Shown here in pieces: positions 51,033 through 59,085 of a DNA stretch of 64,000 bases (the first letter of the stretch is position 1; each line of letters starts with the position of its first letter). Below the pieces are notes generated by a model. It saw nothing but the letters and a program-made list of their open reading frames with translations, did not search any database and was not told the origin of the DNA. The stretch covers positions 2,992,907 to 3,056,906 of the forward strand of contig NZ_CP096270.1 in assembly GCF_023204835.1 (NCBI RefSeq), written 5' to 3'. The position numbers and the translations under genes were made by a program. This stretch comes from Salinarchaeum laminariae (GTDB lineage: Archaea; Halobacteriota; Halobacteria; Halobacteriales; Salinarchaeaceae).

Positions 51033-52637
51033 TCAGGAGCGTCGGTTACTGTCGGTGGTCAGCGACCGGAGGATGCTCCCGTAGGCCGGTCGGCTGACGG
51101 CGACCCCGAGCAGCACGCCCAGGATCGTGATGATCGCGAACCCACGCAGCTGTCCGAGGTCGAGGATGGCCAGCGGGCTCATCGCGATAATCGTCGTGGC
51201 GGCGGCCGCGCCGATAACCCAGAACGCCTTCCGGAACCGGTTCTGGAAAACGCGCTGGGAGGTGACCTCACCCTGGGCCTTCACCTCGTCGGCGATAATG
51301 ATGAGGTCGTCCACCCCCGTTCCGATGACGGCGATGAACCCGGCGACGTGAGAGAGCTCGATCGCCCAGCCGATGGCCGCGGCGAACCCGAGGAGGATGA
51401 CGACCTCCGAGAGCGCCGTTGCCGCCATCGGCACCGCGACCCGGGGATCGCCGTAGCGTGCGAACACGGTGAGCACGACTGCGAGGACGGCGAGGAGCCC
51501 GGTGATCAGCGAGTTCCGACGGAAGTCCTCTGCGAGGGTGGGGCTAACCATTTCCTCCGTTGATTCGTCGAAGTCGAGCGTGGTCGGCAGCGCACCTGCG
51601 CGCATGTCGATGAGGAGGTCCTGCGCGGTCGAGATGTCGGGAGCCTCGACGATGAACTGACGGCTATCGGTGAAGGACCCGTCGATGAAGCTGTTCGCGA
51701 GATCAGGAGAGAGCGGCGAGCTGTAGACGGTTTCGCCGTCGACCTGGGTGAGCAGACAGTACTCACCCGGCTGGAGGTCATTGGTGTTGCAGGCGTTTGC
51801 GGTGTTCAAGCTCCCCTCGGCGAAGCCGGACTCCTGCATGGACTGAGTCATCTCCGCCGCAGCTGACTGAGTCAGCGTGACGGGAACTGCAGGGCGCGGG
51901 CCCTCCGTGTCGACGCTCCCCGCCTCGAAGTCCTTCTGAGTGAGCAGCGTCTCGTTCTGGGCGCCCGTGCCGTTCTCGCCCGGGTAGTAGGCGACGATGG
52001 CGACTTCGCCCTGCGAATCGAGCAGATTCTTTAGCCCGTCGATCGTCTGTCCCGGCGACTCGATCTGGACCCGATCGCGCGGCTCGTTCGGTGACTGTGC
52101 ACGTGTGACCGTACTGCCACCGAAACCGGTCTCGCCGAGACGATCGTCCACCGTCGCGATGATTTCGTCGAGTGTGTATTTGGAGACCCCGTGTCGGATA
52201 TCGCCGTTTTGCACGTCGAGGCCTGCGTTCTGTAACCCTTGCAGGAACGCCGCCCGCTCGACGTCGGCCCGCACTTCGACCGCGTCACTCGGGAACCCGG
52301 ATCTGGACCCGTAGGCGACGGAGGTAACGATGTCCTCCTCTTCGGCTGTGGTCGTGTTGGTGATCGCCTGTTTTATCGCCTGATCGTTCTGGTCGGTTAC
52401 CTGTACGTCAGTCGCAATATAGCCGTGCGGGGGTGCTGAGATCCGAGCACCGCCGGCCAGATCGATTCCGAACTGGATGTTCGAGACGGCCGCAGTCGCG
52501 TTGTTCGAGCCGCCCGAGTCCGCCGCAGCACCGGTGATCGGCGCCCCCGGGACGAACAGGAAGAACATCGACGCGAGCAGGAGGACCACGAGCAGCAGAA
52601 TCCGCCAGTTCGTGCGGATTCGACCGAGGAGGCTCAT
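51033..52637 (-). CDS. secD: Protein-export membrane protein SecD
   Basis: ATG at 52635-52637 (MSLLGRIRTNWRILLLVVLL) overlaps the secF stop by four bases. The 534-residue protein has one N-terminal membrane helix, a large outside domain (FGIDLAGGARISAP onward, residues about 55-370) and five C-terminal helices with GLLAVLAVVLTVFARYG, the GFIAVIGTGVDDLIIIADEV stretch bearing the functional Asp, and NRFRKAFWVIGAAAATTIIA. SecD and SecF form a proton-driven partner of the Sec channel; archaea have them without SecA. The gene order secF-secD is the archaeal one. Confidence 0.95.
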   Translation of the reverse strand: MSLLGRIRTNWRILLLVVLLLASMFFLFVPGAPITGAAADSGGSNNATAAVSNIQFGIDLAGGARISAPPHGYIATDVQVTDQNDQAIKQAITNTTTAEEEDIVTSVAYGSRSGFPSDAVEVRADVERAAFLQGLQNAGLDVQNGDIRHGVSKYTLDEIIATVDDRLGETGFGGSTVTRAQSPNEPRDRVQIESPGQTIDGLKNLLDSQGEVAIVAYYPGENGTGAQNETLLTQKDFEAGSVDTEGPRPAVPVTLTQSAAAEMTQSMQESGFAEGSLNTANACNTNDLQPGEYCLLTQVDGETVYSSPLSPDLANSFIDGSFTDSRQFIVEAPDISTAQDLLIDMRAGALPTTLDFDESTEEMVSPTLAEDFRRNSLITGLLAVLAVVLTVFARYGDPRVAVPMAATALSEVVILLGFAAAIGWAIELSHVAGFIAVIGTGVDDLIIIADEVKAQGEVTSQRVFQNRFRKAFWVIGAAAATTIIAMSPLAILDLGQLRGFAIITILGVLLGVAVSRPAYGSILRSLTTDSNRRS

Positions 52638-53530
52638 CGGTTCACCCCGTCGAACCGGTACCATCGCAACAGCGCAACGTTGAGCATGTACGTGTTCATG
52701 AGGTCAGCGGCGAGTCCGACGAAGAGGATCGTCCCGATGGCCAACAGGAGCGGAATACCGAAGATGAACGCCGCAATCGCCATCGTCGCCATCGCAGCCA
52801 TCGAGGTCACGGTCATCGTGACGCCGGTGTGCATCGCTCGATAGACGTCGTCGTAGAAGTCACCGCCAGTGCCCCGCCGGAGCACGTGGTTGTTGAGCAG
52901 GATGTCGGAGTCGACGCTGTACCCGATCAGCATCAGGAGTGCGGCCACCGTCCCGAGCGACAGCTCGTAGCCGACCAGCCCCATCAGCGCGAGCGGGATC
53001 ATGATGTCCGAAAACGCCGAGATGACGATCGCGATGCTCGGAACGAACACGCGAAACAGCGCGAAGGCGATGACGCTCATGCCGAGGAAGGCGACGACGA
53101 CCCCGATGAGCGCCAGCTGCTGGGTGTTCTCCGCGAACGTCGCGTCGAAGGTGTTGACTCCCTGGACGACGTCGCCGCCCTCCTGGGACGGTTCCAGCTG
53201 CTCGTTTGCCTGTTCTTGTAGCGAGGTGTCGCCGTCACCCGCTTCTGGTCCGAACGTGACGAAGTAGCGATCGGACTGCGTCTGGGAGGTCTGGATGTCC
53301 GTCGGCTCCGTGTCGAACGCAGACTCGATGGTACTTACGTCGTCCGTGGTGTCGACGGTCAGCTCCGTCCCACCGGTGAACTCGATGCCAAGCGGTGCAG
53401 GGGCCCCAATCAGGAACACGTTCGCGCCCACGACGAGGAGAGCGAGTGCGAGAATCACCAGCGGGACCGCGAGGAGCTGGCGATTGGTGTACCGGTCGTA
53501 ATCCGGTTCCGGTACGTCGAAACTACGCAT
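52634..53530 (-). CDS. secF: Protein-export membrane protein SecF
   Basis: ATG at 53528-53530 (MRSFDVPEPDYDRYTNRQLL) is chosen because the longer frame upstream is non-coding in character. 298 residues. The first helix (LLAVPLVILALALLVVGANV) is followed by the SecD/F signature LGIEFTGGTELTVDT, an outside domain, and five helices including LIGVVVAFLGMSVIAFALF and MLIGYSVDSDILLNNHVLRR with conserved Asp. It is translated just before secD in a coupled operon and acts with it in late steps of protein export. Confidence 0.95.
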   Translation of the reverse strand: MRSFDVPEPDYDRYTNRQLLAVPLVILALALLVVGANVFLIGAPAPLGIEFTGGTELTVDTTDDVSTIESAFDTEPTDIQTSQTQSDRYFVTFGPEAGDGDTSLQEQANEQLEPSQEGGDVVQGVNTFDATFAENTQQLALIGVVVAFLGMSVIAFALFRVFVPSIAIVISAFSDIMIPLALMGLVGYELSLGTVAALLMLIGYSVDSDILLNNHVLRRGTGGDFYDDVYRAMHTGVTMTVTSMAAMATMAIAAFIFGIPLLLAIGTILFVGLAADLMNTYMLNVALLRWYRFDGVNR

Positions 53531-53809
53531 GCCAGCGGCTCCGACAGCTTGCCGAATAAGCCTTGTTATACCGCTCGCGGCGACCGAATCGTACGCTTCC
53601 CGTCGGTGCATCCGTGAGCAGCGAGGTGCTGTCCACGACAAGGCCCGGCGAGACGCCGAGGACGGGACAAGATACCAGGAGGCCAGCACCGATCGGGCCC
53701 TGCCTCATGAGCGACGGATCGGTGTAGAATACGACGAATCAGTCCGAAGAACGTCCTCTGTCGACCGCTCGTACCGGCCCAGCGTGGCGATCGGCCGGAT
53801 CGCGAGCAA

Positions 53810-53992
53810 TCAGACGTCGGGCGGCAGCTCCTGTGGGTCGTCGCGCTCGTCGAGCACCCACTCGAGTTCGGCGATCGCGCGGAGCAACTCGACCTCCAGC
53901 TCGTCGGCGGTCGGCGAGGATGGCGGGTCGTTCTCGTCGTAGCGCGCCTCGAGCTCTTCGAGACGGCGGCGGATTGCGTCCTCTGGTCGCAT
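53810..53992 (-). CDS. Small acidic coiled-coil protein, 60 aa
   Basis: A short, very acidic frame consisting of two amphipathic helices: MRPEDAIRRRLEELEARYDE and ELEVELLRAIAELEWVLDER joined by a Pro/Ser turn. It shows good haloarchaeal codon use and heptad-like Leu/Ala spacing, so it is probably a real small protein. Function unknown. It is divergent from trkA. Confidence 0.6.
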   Translation of the reverse strand: MRPEDAIRRRLEELEARYDENDPPSSPTADELEVELLRAIAELEWVLDERDDPQELPPDV

Positions 53993-54137
53993 ACCAGTCC
54001 GTCGGCAGCCCGGTCACTTTAGTGGTGCCGGTCGGGGGCGACCACTGGACGATCGTCGGGATCTCGGCGTCGGGTAACACAGGTTGATGGGAGTTCGTCC
54101 ACCGAGACAGCACTGGCGAACGGCCATCACCCGACCG

Positions 54138-54145
54138 TATATATG
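54138..54145 (+). promoter_or_regulatory. TATA box of trkA
   Basis: TATATATG about 26 nt before the ATG at 54168 indicates a leaderless transcript and supports that start. Confidence 0.65.
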
Positions 54146-54167
54146 TCCCTGCCCCAACCCATGTGGT

Positions 54168-54827
54168 ATGAAGTTCGTCATCGTCGGCTACGGGCGCGTC
54201 GGCGCCCGGACCGCACGCATCCTGCAGGAGGAGGGTCACGAAGTCCTGCTGATCGAGAACGACCAGGAGAAGATCGAGCGAGCACGGATGGAGGATTTCG
54301 AGGTCCACGAAGGCGACGGCTCCAGCGAAGACGCCTACGATGGGATCGACCTCGAGTCCGTCGACGCCCTCGGAGGGCTCACCGGCGATCTCAACACCAA
54401 CTTCGCGGCGTGTATGATCGGCAAACACCACGGTTGCCGGACCGTCCTCCGCATCGACGAGGACTACCGCGAGGAGATCTACCAGAAGTACGCAGACGAC
54501 GTCGACGAGATCATCTACCCCGAACGCCTCGGCGCTGCCGGTGCGAAGACCGCGCTGCTGGGCGGGACGTTCAACGTGATTGCAGATCTCACAGAGAACC
54601 TCCAGCTGAGCGTCTTCGAGATCCACGAGGACGCGCCGGCAGTCGGCAAGCGAGTCAGTGAGGTCGATCTGCCGCCCTCGGGACGGATCTACGCGCACGG
54701 GCGCTCACACGACGCGCTGACGATTCCGCTACCGGGAACCGAGCTGGCGGCAGGCGATCGCGTCGCAGTCATCGTCGAGACCGAGCGGGTCGACGGCGTT
54801 CGCGAGGCGCTGCTCGGCGAGAGCTAG
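54168..54827 (+). CDS. trkA: TrkA potassium-uptake regulator
   Basis: A 219-residue cytoplasmic protein. Residues 1-125 are a TrkA_N (RCK) Rossmann domain: MKFVIVGYGRVGARTARILQ with the GxGxxG nucleotide-binding turn, LLIENDQEK with the acidic residue that binds NAD, EVHEGDGSSEDAY, and VLRIDEDYREEIYQKYADD. Residues 140-219 are a TrkA_C domain (APAVGKRVSEVDLPPSG, GDRVAVIVETE). TrkA controls TrkH-type potassium channels in response to NAD(H) or ATP; no trkH is adjacent. Archaeal potassium uptake is central to salt-in adaptation. Confidence 0.9.
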   Translation: MKFVIVGYGRVGARTARILQEEGHEVLLIENDQEKIERARMEDFEVHEGDGSSEDAYDGIDLESVDALGGLTGDLNTNFAACMIGKHHGCRTVLRIDEDYREEIYQKYADDVDEIIYPERLGAAGAKTALLGGTFNVIADLTENLQLSVFEIHEDAPAVGKRVSEVDLPPSGRIYAHGRSHDALTIPLPGTELAAGDRVAVIVETERVDGVREALLGES

Positions 54828-55250
54828 ACGGGGCCAGCTCGGAGCCACGGGCCGTTGTCGCGGTCACAATCGACCCCAGCGACAGCTCCGTGATCGGCGT
54901 TGCTGGAGTACTGTCGAGGCAGGCAGCGCAGTCCAGTTCCCACAGATCGAAGCGGACGGCGGTGAGCCGCCGTCCGAAACGGTCGAGCGGAATCGAATGG
55001 GAGAGTGTGGTGCGGGCGCGCTCGAGAGGATGGGGAGTGGGCAGCAGTGCGCGCCCGGTCGATGCCGATGGGAGTGTTGGTAATAAATCCGCGTCAGACG
55101 AGCGCGTGACTGCGGCGGGATGAACCTCCAACCGCGGATATCTTCGTATCACAGCAACCCACCAGCCTCGGCCCGATCGCTCGTGGCCCGTAGCGCCGAG
55201 CCCCGGTCGAAGGCGAGACGTTCTTCTGAGTCGCGCGCGTCCGATCACCC
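54828..55250. other. Gene-free spacer
   Basis: About 420 bases between trkA and samp2 with no acidic, haloarchaeal-type frame. The long minus-strand frame here is Arg/Ser/Pro-rich and looks like a shadow. TGGTAATAAATCCGC near 55078 is a local AT-rich spot. I see nothing else. Confidence 0.45.
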
Positions 55251-55451
55251 ATGGACGTGGTCGTCACGGTGGCTGGAGACGACGCTCGCGAGGTGCGCCT
55301 CCCCGACGACGCCACCTACGGCGACCTGCTCGACGCAGTCGACTGTTCGCGCCACGAGGCGACCGCGCTCGTCGACGGCCAGCCGGTGCCCGCCGACGCC
55401 CCGGTCGACGCAGACGCCGTCTCCGTGCTCCAGCTCGTGAAGGGCGGGTAG
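55251..55451 (+). CDS. samp2: Ubiquitin-like small archaeal modifier protein SAMP2
   Basis: A 66-residue beta-grasp protein: MDVVVTVAGDDAREVRLPDD, TYGDLLDAVDCSRHEATALV and VDGQPVPADAPV, ending SVLQLVKGG with the C-terminal Gly-Gly that is activated by UbaA (E1-like). The motif order and length match SAMP2 of Haloferax (ThiS/MoaD/URM1-like). SAMP2 is attached to lysines of target proteins and also acts as sulfur carrier for tRNA thiolation. It contains one internal Cys. The gene starts a short run with the GNAT gene 48 bases on. Confidence 0.9.
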   Translation: MDVVVTVAGDDAREVRLPDDATYGDLLDAVDCSRHEATALVDGQPVPADAPVDADAVSVLQLVKGG

Positions 55452-55499
55452 GGCACAGCCGACCGGACGACTTTTTCCCAGTACGCCCGATCGACCAGT

Positions 55500-55958
55500 A
55501 TGGCAGACGGCGTGCCGCCGGGGATGTCGATCGAGACCGCCACCGAGGAGGACCACGTTCCGGTGAGCCGGGTGCTCGACGGTGCGCTCCTCGAACATCC
55601 TGACCTGCGAGAGCGCATCGCGACGGGAACCGTACTCGTCGCGAGGAGGGACGGTGCCGTCGTCGGTGCGGTCGTGGTCGACGCCTCGGGGTCGGCGGAT
55701 CCATCACCGCCAGCCGAATGGCAAGCGAGCGCTCACGTCGAGGCCATCGCGGTTCGACGCAAACGCCGTCGGAGCGGAATCGGCAGTGCGCTGCTCCAAA
55801 CGGCCAGTCGACGCTGGGGACCGTTGACCGCAACCTTCGACGAACGCGTCCTGTCGTTCTACGAATCGCTGGGGGCTGAGTGCCGGCAAGCGGGCGATGA
55901 CGATCGGTGGTGGGCGTTCCTTCGCGAGCGCGCCGCGGGCGGTGACGACGAACGGTAG
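55500..55958 (+). CDS. GNAT-family N-acetyltransferase
   Basis: A 152-residue protein. GNAT motif A is seen at residues 80-105: HVEAIAVRRKRRRSGIGSAL, with the acetyl-CoA loop RRRSGIG (R/Q-x-x-G-x-G/A). The N-terminal strands hold VLVARRDGAVVGAVVVDAS and the C-terminal part FDERVLSFYESLGAEC. It transfers an acetyl group from acetyl-CoA to an unknown amine. It directly follows samp2 on the same strand, suggesting cotranscription; whether it acts on SAMP2 biology is unknown. Confidence 0.85.
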   Translation: MADGVPPGMSIETATEEDHVPVSRVLDGALLEHPDLRERIATGTVLVARRDGAVVGAVVVDASGSADPSPPAEWQASAHVEAIAVRRKRRRSGIGSALLQTASRRWGPLTATFDERVLSFYESLGAECRQAGDDDRWWAFLRERAAGGDDER

Positions 55959-56058
55959 CGAAGGTGAGTGGAGGCGGGCAGCTGAACCAGGCAGTGAAAG
56001 CGTGCGGCGAAACCGGGCAGACGAGGCGCTTTTGCCGGCGGCCCCCGACCACTCGTCC

Positions 56059-56889
56059 GTGCGCGAGTTCTCCGCAGAGTATCTCACGAGCACCCGTCGC
56101 GGGATGTGGGCGGATTCCCGCGAGGCGCTCGCGGGGCTAGCGCTCGCCGATCGCGAGCGAGTGCTCGACGTCGGCTGCGGAACGGGCGAACTGACGCGAG
56201 TGCTCGCCGAGGAATCGCCGGGGTCGGTCTACGGCCTCGACGCGGATCCCGACCTGCTTGCCGCCGGTCGGAGTGGCGACTGGGAGCCACTCGCGGGCGA
56301 CGCGCTCCGACTGCCCGCCACCCAGAACGCAGTCGATCTGGTCGTCTGTCAGGCGCTGTTGATCAACCTTCCCGACCCGGCGGCAGCGGTCGCGGAGTTC
56401 GCTCGCGTCGCTAGCGACGACGTCGCTGCGATCGAACCCGACAACGCCGACGTGACGGTCGAATCGACGGTCGACGCGGAGGCGAAGCTCGCCGCCGAAG
56501 CGCGAACCGCGTACCGCCGTGGCGTCGGGACCGACGTCGCCCTCGGTGGTGCGGGAACGCGGGAGGCCTTCAGGGAGGCTGGACTCACGGACGTTCGGAC
56601 GGCCCGCTACGATCACGTCCGAACGATCGAACCGCCCTACGCCGAGGACGACCTAGAAGCAGTCCGTCGAACGGCCAGCGGCGAGGGGCTCGCCGGTGAT
56701 CGCGAGACACTGCTCGCCGGGGGTCTCTCTGCAGCAGCGTACGACGAACTCCGGGAACGATGGCGGGCAGTGGGCAGGGAGGCGATCACGCAGGTCGGTG
56801 AGGATGCGTACCGACGGCGTGAACTGGTGCCCTTCTACGTCACAGTGGGCAGCGTGCCGGCAGCGGATGACGCATCTCAGAGCGACTGA
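56059..56889 (+). CDS. Class I SAM-dependent methyltransferase
   Basis: GTG at 56059 (VREFSAEYLTSTRRGMWAD) is the likely start; the frame is open up to 55897 but that part overlaps the GNAT gene. The AdoMet motif I is RVLDVGCGTGELTRVLAEES, motif II SVYGLDADPDLLAAG, and motif IV AVDLVVCQALLINLPDPAAA. The C-terminal third is helical. 276 residues. The methyl acceptor is unknown. It belongs to the widespread UbiE-like haloarchaeal group. Confidence 0.85.
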   Translation: MREFSAEYLTSTRRGMWADSREALAGLALADRERVLDVGCGTGELTRVLAEESPGSVYGLDADPDLLAAGRSGDWEPLAGDALRLPATQNAVDLVVCQALLINLPDPAAAVAEFARVASDDVAAIEPDNADVTVESTVDAEAKLAAEARTAYRRGVGTDVALGGAGTREAFREAGLTDVRTARYDHVRTIEPPYAEDDLEAVRRTASGEGLAGDRETLLAGGLSAAAYDELRERWRAVGREAITQVGEDAYRRRELVPFYVTVGSVPAADDASQSD

Positions 56890-56994
56890 GACCGGGGAAC
56901 CGTAGCCACTACTATCGATGGGAATCGGACGCTGCTACAAAATGTTTCTTTCTCGAAGCAATCATTATGCCCTGGCAGTCGGTAGCTACGCGCA

Positions 56995-58269
56995 ATGAGC
57001 ACCGTCATCGCCGTCGCTGGGACCATCGCCGGCGCCGGCACGACGACGGTCGTAACTGCCCTCGGGACGGCGCTCGGCGAACAGCGCCGTCGCGTCGCAC
57101 TCGTGGACGCGACGGAAGAGGGATCGCGAATCGCCGACGCGATCGACGTCGACGGCGAGGGCGAACTGGCCGATGCCCTCCGACGGGGAACGACCCCTGC
57201 CGACGTACAGGCCACCGGTCCCCACGACGTGGCGGCGTTCCCGACGGATCCGACGACGAACTGGGGTGCCGTCCGCCCCGACGCCGTCGATACGTTCTAC
57301 GAGTCGCTCCGGGAGCGCTTCGAGTTCGTGCTGATCGACTGTGGCTGTTCGATGTCGCCCGCGCGCTCGCCGTGGCTGGGCCACGCCGACGAGGTCGCCA
57401 TCGTCACGGACCCCGACGTAGCCGGAGCCGTTTCCGAGCCCGCATCACTGTCGAGCGCCTTTGACGTGCCGATTCGCGGCGTGATCGCAAATCGGGTCCC
57501 ACACAAGGAAGTCGACGATGCGCTCGAGGCGATGGAGTCGGTCGACGCGCCCGTTCTGGGAGTGCTACCCGAAGATGCGACGGTCGGTGCTGCCGCGGAG
57601 TCGGGGAGCTCCGTACTCCGCGCGGAGCCAGATAGCCCGATCGCGACCTGCGTCTGGAAGCTCGCGCTTCGGGTCAGAGAGACCGACCACGACGAGCCGG
57701 TGATTCCACCGGGTGCTGCTGCGAGATCCAATCGAGCGGCTGGCCAGGAGACGGGACCAGAGATGGGCGAGGGGGCGAGCGGCGAAGACGACGGTGACCC
57801 CGCGCCTGGAACCAGCGAAGACGAAACTACCACGGCAGACGACGATGTGGCCCCGTCGACGGCGTCCGAGACCGGAGTCGACGACGCGATCGAGCCGTCC
57901 GACGACGAGACGACCGACGCATCCTCACCGGCCGAAGCAGGATTCGAGACTCCAGACCCCCAGCCCGTCGAACCTGCACCCGACGACGCGACACCAGTCG
58001 AACCGACGGCGGATCCTGAGGAACCTGGCACGGAGGATAGGGGCGTGGCTGAAGCGGATGGAGACGAATCGGACGCGGACGAAACGGAAATGAGCGAACC
58101 GAGCGGGGACGAAGCGGAGCCGTCTGCCACGTCAGATGGCGATCAGAATGAGAAAGGAGACGACGAGGAAGAGGAGTCCGCGGCGCTCTCCGACGACGAG
58201 ATCGAGGCCGTGTTTCAGGAGACGATGCAGCGCGTCAAGGAACGCCAGGAGACCGACACCGACGAGTAG
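56995..58269 (+). CDS. MinD-like ATPase with degenerate P-loop and acidic tail
   Basis: A 424-residue protein. Residues 1-235 have the MinD/ParA fold: MSTVIAVAGTIAGAGTTTVV, VALVDATEEGSRIADAI, EFVLIDCGC, DEVAIVTDPDVAGA and IRGVIANRVPHKE. The P-loop lacks both hallmark lysines (Ile11 and Thr16 where K-GG-x-GK is expected), so normal ATP hydrolysis is doubtful. Residues 236-424 are a long, strongly acidic low-complexity tail that ends in a helix EIEAVFQETMQRVKERQE. In Haloferax a MinD paralogue with an acidic tail (MinD4) positions archaella; closeness to the arl operon suggests a similar role, which is inference. Confidence 0.8.
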   Translation: MSTVIAVAGTIAGAGTTTVVTALGTALGEQRRRVALVDATEEGSRIADAIDVDGEGELADALRRGTTPADVQATGPHDVAAFPTDPTTNWGAVRPDAVDTFYESLRERFEFVLIDCGCSMSPARSPWLGHADEVAIVTDPDVAGAVSEPASLSSAFDVPIRGVIANRVPHKEVDDALEAMESVDAPVLGVLPEDATVGAAAESGSSVLRAEPDSPIATCVWKLALRVRETDHDEPVIPPGAAARSNRAAGQETGPEMGEGASGEDDGDPAPGTSEDETTTADDDVAPSTASETGVDDAIEPSDDETTDASSPAEAGFETPDPQPVEPAPDDATPVEPTADPEEPGTEDRGVAEADGDESDADETEMSEPSGDEAEPSATSDGDQNEKGDDEEEESAALSDDEIEAVFQETMQRVKERQETDTDE

Positions 58270-58305
58270 CCCACGACGATCGACACCACTCGACCGGTTC
58301 GGACC

Positions 58306-58953
58306 CTATACGACGTCGCCGCGGACAGTCGCGCCCTCCTGTTCCTCACGCCAGGAGTGTACGGACTGTGCCGCTGTCTCGGCCGCGTCGGCGTCGAGCC
58401 CGAGCTGTTCGAGCGCGTCGGAGAGCGGTGGGAACGGGAGTGCGGACTCTCGGAGTTTCTCGAAGGCAGTCTCGCTTCGCATGCCCTCTGCCCAGAGACA
58501 GACGCCGCGGGGATCGAGCACCTGCTCGTAAGCCTCCCGCGCTGCGGCGCCGCGAAGCCGCTGGGTGACGTTGTCCTCGAACCCGGTGTTGCAGACTTCC
58601 AGGTGGATGGGCTCGTCGTCCTCGATCAGATGCGCGGCCAGACAGCGTTCTGGTGCGGCGTAGCCGTTGGGGTTCGACCGGAGATACTCGGGATGGTCGA
58701 CAGCCCAGTCGGCGCGGACGGTCGACCCGATCCCCTCGACGCCAGTGGTCTCTGCGACCCCGCCAGCGTCGACGTCGCTATCGTCCTCGAGCAGCACGTC
58801 CTTCGTCACGTAGACGTCGAGCCTGTCGACGGGATCCACGCCGAGCGCGAGATCGCCGTAGACCCAGAGCTCGCGAACGGGAACGGGCATCCGTTCCTCG
58901 ACGACGGTGTCGACGAGGCGCTCGACGCGATCGACGGCCGCGTCTCTGTCCAT
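58306..58953 (-). CDS. Conserved haloarchaeal protein, nucleotidyltransferase-like fold possible
   Basis: ATG at 58951-58953 (MDRDAAVDRVERLVDTVVEE) gives 215 residues. RELWVYGDLALGVDPVDRLD resembles the start of a nucleotidyltransferase strand but lacks the usual GSxxx(D/E)xD signature, so activity is unlikely. Later parts are HPEYLRSNPNGYAAPERCLA and DPRGVCLWAEGMRSETAF. A family of this type occurs in most Halobacteria next to the archaellum genes. Its stop converges with the MinD-like gene. Confidence 0.7.
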   Translation of the reverse strand: MDRDAAVDRVERLVDTVVEERMPVPVRELWVYGDLALGVDPVDRLDVYVTKDVLLEDDSDVDAGGVAETTGVEGIGSTVRADWAVDHPEYLRSNPNGYAAPERCLAAHLIEDDEPIHLEVCNTGFEDNVTQRLRGAAAREAYEQVLDPRGVCLWAEGMRSETAFEKLRESALPFPPLSDALEQLGLDADAAETAAQSVHSWREEQEGATVRGDVV

Positions 58954-59085
58954 GCGAGAGTGGTAGGGCGCCGACGGCAAAACGTCCGCGCATCGCGCCT
59001 CGCTGGAGCGATGATCGCTGCGAAGACCCCGCGGCGACCCTGCCGAAGCGAACGCGACGATGGGGCCGGTTCGGCGGCCGACGAT

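Noticed and set aside
54769..55248. Minus-strand frame of 159 codons between trkA and samp2
   Set aside because: It overlaps the trkA end, is Arg/Ser/Pro-rich, and shows no motif.
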